Source: Artemisia argyi
Lineage: Eukaryota > Streptophyta > Magnoliopsida > Asterales > Asteraceae
Direction: 5' to 3'
Assembly (NCBI GenBank): GCA_030686995.1
Contig: CM060696.1
Span: forward strand, 113,084,949 to 113,148,948
Length of the DNA: 64,000 nucleotides
The notes beneath the pieces are model-generated. The model made no database searches, had not been told where the DNA came from, and worked only from the letters and a program-made list of their open reading frames with translations. A program made the position numbers and the translations under genes. This document shows positions 56,260-64,000 of the stretch, piece after piece (within the stretch, counting starts at the first letter, position 1; each line of letters begins with the position of its first letter).

Positions 56260-58464
56260 GTAAGTTCTAACTTACATCCATCCAAACATACAGGTTGTGT
56301 AGCGAATTTGTGACCTGTGACTGATCTTGCAGTCGAAATGTTTAGGATGTGTTTTGTTTATGTGATCGTGTCTATTTTGGGATAAATAAAAGGGTCATAC
56401 CAAGTAGCACAATGGTTTCTTTGCGTTAATCACAATGGTGTTATACACTGCATTAGATCATTTCATAATTAGAAACTGATTGTTGGTTATATTTTTTGTG
56501 ATTATATTTCAGATGCTATAAAGCATTGGACCTTTAAGTCATAAAGAAATGGGTAGTATTTAGAAGAAAAAATATTTTTTGGCTCGGCAAGGAGACTTGC
56601 TAGAGAAGGACCACAAAATCATCAGACTCACGTATTTATGGCTCATGTCTTCATATTTTAAAGATTGTGTTTATGGTTGTTCGGTTAAGTTAGACTTTGT
56701 GTGTTTGATTCTGTGATAAAAATGCTGTTTGTTAATCTCAGCTGTTAGTCCGGATTTTAATCTTTATATATGTTTTAATGTTATATTTGTGTTTGGTTAG
56801 GGGAAAAAAGGTTAACGGCTGAATTTTTTTTCAAGAGAAGGATATGCTCGCTGAAATATAGACGCAGAGGAAGGCCAGGTTCTGCACTTTGGCCTTTGGC
56901 CTTTTGATTTTTGATTTTTTTTTCCTTTTTTTTCCAGTTTTGTTAATTTCGTGCAGAATTTTGTTTTTTTTAGGTGATTATTGGGGAAGTAAATTACATT
57001 CGAAGGCGAACTAATCAAACGCCAAAGAAAATTATAAAATTGCATGTGTCGCGTTTTAATTTGTATGTATCAATCTTTATTAGCTTTCATTTTCTGTCGT
57101 AGGATTTTCATTTTTATATATTAGGATCCTATTTAGGAGTTTGGTTGACATCAAAGGATGGGTTGTCCAAGGCCGATCATAACAGGATATAGAAAATGAC
57201 GACATTTGAGATTGTGTTTGAATTGGATGAATTAAGTGAAACATTTGATTTAGGCTTTACTTATATGCTTAAAAGAGCTATCATAGCGATGGCTGTCTTA
57301 TGTGCTTAAAAGAAGTATAATGGTATTAAACAAGTGTAGTGTTAATTGTAATTGTCGTGTCGATTTATTGTTATATGTTATTAGTTACTTTTTAAGGTTG
57401 TGCTCAAGTTAGATAAACTGACTGATGCTTCAAGTTCTACTTGCTATGTAATGTGGTTCAAAAATGTATTGTGTCGGTCTTTATTAAAGGTACTACTAAT
57501 TGACATATTTGCTAAATTGACTTTACTTGCTTATATGGTATATAGGTAATCATGTAAATACGTTGACATCAATGCTAAAGATATAAAGCGACATCAATGC
57601 TAAAGATATGAAGCGACGTTGGATTTTTATGGTTATAGTGTCTTTAGTAGGTGTGTTCAGGAGGTGATGAAGCATTTGGGGACACTCACTTTCTTGAAGA
57701 GTATTCAAGGTAAGGGTTCGGAATCTAAAAGCTTCCCTTTATTATTTTCCATATAACCAACCCTTCAATACATGTTAGTGTTCTGTGCAGGTTTTCCTGA
57801 TGTTGATAGTTTTTTTTAAAAAGAACTTGCTGCATAGGCGCTTAGAAGAAAAGGAGACATGGGTTGAGTTCTTCCATAAGCTTTTTGAGTCACCGTGTTC
57901 ATTTTGGGAGATGTTGTAGCTTAGTTCATGGTTGCCATAACGGGTTCACAAAGTAGCGGTAAATCCCCCTTACATTGTTATCTTTTATTGTATAATTCGA
58001 TTGACTTAGGATTTTTAGGTTTCACACTTGACAAATATAATATAAGAGTTTCTATTTGCGCAATGTCTATATATGTACTGAGTTCTGCCTCTTTTTATTA
58101 AAAAATCTTAAATTCTGCCGATATATATAGGCTGTTTTCTTGCTATGAGTTACCTACACAGTATTCGTTTTCCTAAAAAACAATATGTCCAAAATATGAT
58201 GGTACTTTTCTTTTTGCAGATTGCACAAAATATCAAGTCAAATACAACTCTATGCGAGATATGCACCACAACCTCTGACCCACGTAGTTATATTTTTAAT
58301 GTTATAGTGCTAAAGATTATACACTCTACTGTTAATGAGTTCATATTCCGAATTTGTAGCACCATATTTTGTGCGGCTTCCATATAATATTTTGTCTACT
58401 TTATTGTTGGTTATTAACTTATTTTGTACACGTTTGAAACTATGCCTTTTGTCTTCTTTTGCAG

Positions 58465-58561
58465 AAATCCGTACTAACCAATGCATACCACCTCCTAAAG
58501 AGCTTTGGTTGGAAAGAACTGGGATCTGACCTTTTTGTTAAATTGAACAGGCTACGGCAGG
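58465..58561 (+). other. Exon-like fragment inside the Helitron, origin unknown
   Basis: Bounded by TTCTTTTGCAG on the left and CAG|GTTAGC on the right. One frame gives 'KSVLTNAYHLLKSFGWKELG' followed by 'SDLFVKLNRLRQ', which reads like real protein, but I cannot name the family. Confidence 0.35.
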
Positions 58562-58582
58562 TTAGCACCCTAACTTTTGTTC

Positions 58583-58618
<36 letters not shown>

Positions 58619-59383
58619 AACGCTGAGAAAATTAGTAATCCCAAACAGCGTATGCACACTTTTTTTATGTCCTACATTGGGTTAGCCGTGCTCTCTCAAG
58701 CTATAGTTTGTCTTTAAGAAGTTTATAACTGTGAGTAAATGCTCTGCACAAATTATGCTATGTAGAAGAATGTACAGAACATATGCTCTTAACATCAAAT
58801 ATCATTGTCTGCCTATAATTGTGCCAATTGCAGTTATTAATGTGGTAGCTGAAGCAGTTGCTAAACTGAAAAAGGAAAACACTTCAAAACCCAGTCATTA
58901 CTAATACAGATGAAGCTCCAAGACAAAGTTAGCTCTTTTAAAGAAGAAGCAAGCCGAGTTAATCGAAGAATGGAAGCATGAAAAGTAAATTTCACATTTC
59001 GTTTGTAATTCCATCAGCGTAATAATTATAACTCTAAACTTCAAACTATAACATATATTGATGCTACATTTTTTTAACTAAATTTGTCCTGGTACAATTA
59101 TGCCTTTGTTAATATTTTGTTCCATTAAATCCCACAGCAACGCGCGGGTTAACAAAACAGATAAGCTACGAAAACTCATATGTGTCGTTTCGGAAAACAT
59201 ATTTGTAAATTTCAGTTTGTATGTTATGAATATGTGACGCGTAAACGTTACAAACAAAGTTGCGGAGTTTTTGTAACTACATTTTAATATTAACAAAAGT
59301 AGTAAATTATGTATGTATTTCAATTATGATGTAGTTGTTGGGTGAATATGTATGTAGTGCATTTGATTCATCGACACAGCACT

Positions 59384-59401
59384 CCCGCAGCAACGCGCGG
59401 G
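59384..59401 (+). terminator. Helitron 3' terminal hairpin
   Basis: CCCGC / GCGGG stem with an 8-base loop, about 12 bp before the element end. A near copy of this end (CCCACAGCAACGCGCGGG) lies at 59131-59148, about 250 bp upstream. Confidence 0.55.
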
Positions 59402-59414
59402 CTTCCCCGCTCGT

Positions 59415-62400
59415 TGCTATTCTATGAATGAGAATTCCATCATCTTGAGATTTAACATTTAAATGTCAAACTTTATTATCATCTTGAGATTTAACATTCA
59501 AATGTCAAACTTCATCATGATATTTGCTAGTGTATTTTAGAAGATTATGTATCTTGTAATTTTATCTTTTAAAAATCAAAACTTCCACTTGCTTTTAGTA
59601 ATTTAAAGACTATCTTTAAATACTTAGCAAATAAAGCAACAATACAATGTTCTCTTTTGGGATATTACAAATACATATTGATAGTTTCTGACTTTACTTT
59701 GTTAATAACCTCTTCATAAGTAGTTAAACAAATTTGGAACTTCAATTTAAAACTTAATATGATTCATCACATTCATCACATGATCATGTCTTATTAATCT
59801 TCTAGATTGGAGTTTTATTAAATATGTCCAAGTCATACTCAATATTTTAACCTTTGATAACTTTTGGAATAAAAGAAATCATAGTTATCTTTAATCAAAC
59901 AATATAACAAGAGTTTGATTTTTCTAATTGAACATACCATAAACATTTGGTATTTTATTAGTATTAATATTGTATGACAATCTAACAATATTTAAGATAA
60001 CCATATTTGCTTTGACTTGTTTATTTACCAACTAATTCATTTTAATGGTATAATAATTTTCAGGCTAACTACATGCTTTATAACACAAGTACCTTTTACA
60101 AAGTCACTTCATGTCCATGTCTTTATAAGAAAACATAAACTGTTATAATCCCACTATACGTTATAAGTCATTTAACAATTTAATGACTTCATGTATATGT
60201 CTTAACTAAAACACATAACAAGATAACGTCTTACTTTATTATAAGTCTTGTAACAATTAAAAGACTTTATGTTTATATCTTTACAATGAAACATAAACAT
60301 GTTTAACTAAAGTAATTATAAACACCATCTTTTGGTTTCAATAGTAATTTCAAGTTAATATATTACTTCACAATAATGTAAACAACATTATTTATTCATT
60401 TATTTATGTCATTCCAAGAACACATAAATATTCAGATTGAAGTAGCATTAGATTACTTAATTAATTTATGTCATTCCATGAATTCATAAATATACTAATT
60501 AAAGTAGTCTTGATATCATATTGACACATGTTCTAATAGGTATCTAATTTAGAAACTGTAAATTCTCATAGTTTAATTACATCAGTTGATCTGCTAGTAA
60601 TGAAAATATGAAATTCACCTTGTTGTTGCAATCTAGCTAAGCTCTCACATAACATAAATTGTAACACCAAGTGTTTCTTGAATTTAGATTAGTATAATTC
60701 ATATTAGAACGTTATTCTCTTACTTTGCAGTCAAGAGAATCCGTTAAATCATATCTTTATGAGTTGTTTCTTGCACACATTAAAGATAACATTTCTCCCA
60801 CTTGTGCATGGAACAACCTCATATAGTTGATAAACAACACGCCATGCATTTGTTTATGTGATCAATATGATTGTGTCATAGATCTTAGCATAACAAGTAG
60901 TTATAGAACAACAATGTCTAGTAAGGAAACGTACAAGACTATCCTTAAAAGTATGAGTGTCTACACTTGGAAAGTAATTATCTTTAGCTACCAAGATATC
61001 AAAGCTTGTAACTCCCACTGAATTAAAGATCATTACAATAATTCCTTATTCAGTAATAAGTACACAATACTCCCACTGAATTTGACAACATTGTAAATGT
61101 TTCATATCCAGTGAAAGAAAATAGTGTGCTTTTAACTTTCCTACACCTTTGAATGTCCATATGTAACAATTACTTATGCACTAAAAAATGTATTCTACTA
61201 CGTAAATGATGGACTATCCATGAAATGCTATTAACTTGAAAAATTGGGTATGCAATTTCTTCCTTAATAGGTCTACCATCCTACAATGTATGTAGCACTT
61301 TAGAATAGTTAAAACAACTAGTTTGTCTTTAATCATTTTGCAGTAATTAGTCTAGCTTCTAATTATAATAACTCATAAAATGTCATACATAATTTTCTGT
61401 TAACCAAATATCATATTTGTTACTAAGAATTTAATCACCGAATAAGGATGATAAAATCCCTATGAAAATATTCGCAATTTTCTTAACTATTAAAAAAATT
61501 TGCTATGAGTTAAATTAGAATTTAGACATATCTAATGTTCCTATCATCCTTTCTCATTCATGAAAAGGAATATGATTGTGTCTCACTCTTCTTTCGTAGA
61601 AAGGAGACTTCTTTTGTCTTTTAAGTAAATTATTCTTAATCAAACATTTGTTTGAAAACAGAACGAGATCAATTTACCAAAGCCCAAAGTGCGTTTACTG
61701 TTTGAACGTTGCATTAATACATTAAAACGAATTACAAAATTCAATTTCAGTATTTTCGATAATTAGGTCTTTAAGAAAATAAAATACCCATTGGTAAATA
61801 TTCATATAAACCATAGTATTTTCTTAAAGCTATGATCCTAATTGACATAGTACCATTACATCAGTTGATCTGCTAGTAATGATAGTATTCAACAAGGTAA
61901 TTGTCGAACAATAATTGCCAATTTCATATTGCAATTCCTAGATCATTATCGGATTTACTTTCACAAAACTTTTGCAAAGTAAGCATGTTTCATCCCCATC
62001 TAATGCCTTGAGTCCAAGATCTCACTTCCTACTCAATTTAAGTCGTCTTACTTAAAAACTGCAAACTCATAAATCCATTACATCAGTTGATCTGCTAGCA
62101 ATGAAATTATGAAATTTACCTCTCCATTGCAATCTAGCCAAGCTCTCACATGACGTAAACTACAACTTCAAGTGTTTTTAATTAGATGGCATTCGACTTA
62201 ATTTTATACGGGTATAAATTTTGACGTGTAATCAAAATAATGTATGAAGAAGCATGCATACAACTTCATAACATTGGTTTTATAAAATATTTTTATTACC
62301 AATTCACTAAGAGTAAAATAGCAAAGTTTTGATTGAGGTATCGGGTTCACCAATTAAATAATTACCAACAATTATGGTCCACTATATCGTACTTTTGCAT

Positions 62401-63401
62401 AAGCCCTAAGACTTAGTGTTTCGAATAATCATTGTGGAATTGTGGTGAATTTACCCTTAAGATGACAGTGTACATGTAATGGTTGTTCGGTAAGTCTAAT
62501 TTACAAACTTACGAGCGTTAAGACAGAATGTTGTCTATCTAAGGCCACAATTTAATGCGAAACCAATCTTATACCCATCTTATAGTGTGTAAACTTCGGT
62601 CGAGCCTATTTAACCATTACGTACAAAAATATCAATCAACCAATCTTTTGAAATTTAAGCTCTTAAAACCAAAACAATTTCACCATTTATTTAGTCTATA
62701 TTATTTTTCTATTCAAAATTACCCTTTTCCGTTTATAAACATGTCTCGCATAATAATAAACAAAAAACAAGTAATATATAATAAAAAAATAACACAACAA
62801 AATAAACATATACATAACATAACAATTAAATATGTATAAAACATGTAGCTACATGCAAATTTTATTCAATAGTCCTATTAATAATCAAGTCTAGTTCTAT
62901 AATGCATTTATTCAATTAAGGCTTTCTTCTTCAATGGAAAAAGAGCCACATACATCGATAAATCGATTGCGTAAGCCATAACTAAACAAACACCACATAA
63001 CATGTAATTGATTACTTAATATTGAAGTCTTCCCCAATTCGACAACTATTAATAAATTTACATGTTTCGATATAACTTAACAATTAATTCATATATCCCA
63101 TTTAAACCATTTAAATTATTACACAATAAAATCAATGCAAACATGCACTTTTCATAGATTATGCTTAACAATTAACATATTGCACCAAGATCGTTTACTA
63201 AAACACATAACCAATTACATGACACCATAGGGTTTCTAATCATATTAAAAAAATCAAAACCAAAACCCTAAAACCCTAATAGGTCAATCGACCCAATTAA
63301 AAAAATTATGGTTAGGAGTCAAAAAACCCTAAAGACATGTAATTAAACGAGTCAAGATTCAATTTTTATGCGTTTCAATAATTAATTACACATTATAACG
63401 G
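59415..63401 (-). other. LARD-like element interior, right part
   Basis: AT-rich, no coding potential found. It contains several internal duplications: a 43-bp tandem pair (59434-59518), two copies of 'TTTATGTCATTCCA(A/T)GAA' (60404 and 60466) and three copies of the ATCAGTTGATCTGCTAG block (60583, 61859 and 62080). Confidence 0.6.
60583..62180. repeat. Three dispersed direct repeats in the LARD-like interior
   Basis: ATCAGTTGATCTGCTAG(T/C)AATGA occurs near 60583, 61859 and 62080. For the first and third copies the similarity continues about 80 bp further (GCAATCTAGC(T/C)AAGCTCTCA). Perhaps remains of tandem leader repeats. Confidence 0.75.
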
Positions 63402-63413
63402 CTCATGATGCCA
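63402..63413 (-). other. Primer-binding site of the LARD-like element (Met-tRNA-like)
   Basis: Minus-strand TGGCATCATGAG, directly next to the 5' LTR, similar to the usual TGGTATCAGAGC initiator-Met primer site with a few differences. Its place fixes the element's orientation. Confidence 0.6.
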
Positions 63414-63414
63414 C

Positions 63415-64000
63415 TGTTGGAATTATAATATCATGACAATCATATAAATAAACCAAACACATCAATTAAGCATAGCGGAAACAATTATAACAAGACCATA
63501 TAATATGTAATTAATTAATCAAATATAAATAGTAAACGTACCGTAATGATTCTAGCCCGAACAAGAATCAAATGCAATCTTCAACTCAAGAACCCTAATT
63601 AGGGTTTATATGAACAAATCTAAGAAACAAACAATAATGTGTTTGATTCACAATCTTGTACACACGTACTACTTCAAGAAAACGTTTATGCAAGTAAAAC
63701 GAGCACAAACACTAGAGATCACAAAATATCGACTCCCTTAAACTTTAATGGGGTGTCGACCTTTTGCAATGAGAAAAGGAGAGGAGAGAAAACACACAAG
63801 AATAGGTTTTCAAGTTATAAGAAAAGAATGAAACATTGTGTGTTTATATAGGGTAGAAAACTTGGAACAAAAGCTTCACCAAGGGATGTGGGATCCCTTG
63901 GCCGTTCGTCCCTAGCACCCTCAAAGGGTTTCCGGAACTTTCTTGTCTTTCCAATTTTCATCTATAGTCCTTCTCTTTTTATTCGTCTAACGGTCGTTTT
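63415..64000 (-). repeat. 5' LTR of the LARD-like element (cut by the window end)
   Basis: Matches 40602-41190 with about 27 differences by eye. The remainder, including its outer end and the second target-site copy, lies outside the window. Confidence 0.88.

Larger units (their letters stand above)
54668..59414 (+). mobile_element. Helitron-like element with exon-like captured fragments
   Basis: Begins near 'CTATATACTAAAACCC' and ends near 'CTTCCCCGCTCGT' after a GC-rich hairpin (CCCGCagcaacgcGCGGG, 59384-59401), the typical position of a Helitron 3' hairpin, and inserted in the AT-rich LARD interior without target duplication or inverted repeats. The final CTAG is imperfect. Inside are several AG|..|GT-bounded exon-like pieces (including an invertase-like one at 56186-56259) and two long poly-T tracts (55298-55331 and 58584-58614). 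No RepHel protein is present. Borders are approximate. Confidence 0.55.
40602..64000 (-). mobile_element. Large LARD-like LTR element, extends beyond the window
   Basis: Direct LTRs begin TGTTGGAATTATAA at 40602 and 63415. On the minus strand the right copy is the 5' LTR: directly inside it is a Met-tRNA-like primer site (63402-63413), and directly inside the left copy is a purine-rich tract (AAGTGGGAGC in minus reading, 41356-41365). Over the 586 bp visible in both, the LTRs differ at about 5% of positions by eye. The internal region, after removing gypsy B and the Helitron, is about 6.6 kb without recognisable gag or pol. Confidence 0.85.

Noticed and set aside
59415..63401. Possible degenerate Copia pol in the LARD-like interior
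   Set aside because: No integrase, RT or RNase H motif could be read on either strand; only LTRs, primer site and purine tract support an LTR element.

Overview
The window looks like plant nuclear DNA: AT-rich, a few intron-containing genes with GT..AG introns, and a dense layer of nested transposable elements. The gag types (LTR retrotransposons with the modified C-x2-C-x3-H-x4-C knuckle and a tRNA-Asp-type primer site) and the small Harbinger ORFs are of kinds I associate with Asteraceae, perhaps tribe Anthemideae. That placement is inference from remembered families, not a search.

Host genes. (1) 1390-5144 (+): a five-exon alcohol dehydrogenase of the CAD / mannitol dehydrogenase / 8-hydroxygeraniol oxidoreductase group, 360 aa, complete. 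(2) 11155-12549 (-): an intronless 464-aa UDP-glycosyltransferase resembling family UGT88, complete. (3) 31683-37345 (-): a four-exon gene for a 251-aa, probably plastid-targeted membrane protein with a C-terminal zinc ribbon. A 144-aa ORF at 30033-30467 is the tail of a plant retroelement-type protein with a degenerate nuclease-like pattern.

Transposon layers. 5920-9847: two PIF/Harbinger-like elements of one family, in inverted orientation, abutting on one shared TTA. 12.9-14.85 kb: a run of MITEs, including an almost perfect 142-bp hairpin. 14860-27241: a 12.4-kb Mutator-like element with a perfect 9-bp target duplication; inside it are a truncated gypsy element C (about 15.19-18.49 kb, +) and a non-autonomous gypsy element A (19133-26068, -). 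27607-28978: a broken Harbinger ORF1-like gene. 37768-38112: a nuclear plastid insertion joining rpoB and petB pieces. 40602 to beyond the window end: a large LTR element without recognisable coding (LARD-like, minus strand), itself invaded by a complete 10.7-kb gypsy element B (42308-53018, TSD ATATG) and by a Helitron-like element (about 54668-59414).

How they relate. A and B share LTRs and the whole 3' noncoding part down to the last codons of their ORFs, but have diverged gag genes, and A has no reverse transcriptase or integrase; A is probably a parasite of a B-like element. The most striking signal is promoter architecture. In A, B and the otherwise different C, the LTR carries several copies of an 11-bp palindrome (TGACGCCGTCA in A/B, TTACGCCGTAA in C), repeatedly paired at 21-24 bp, and the last palindrome sits exactly 11 bp upstream of the TATA box in all three.
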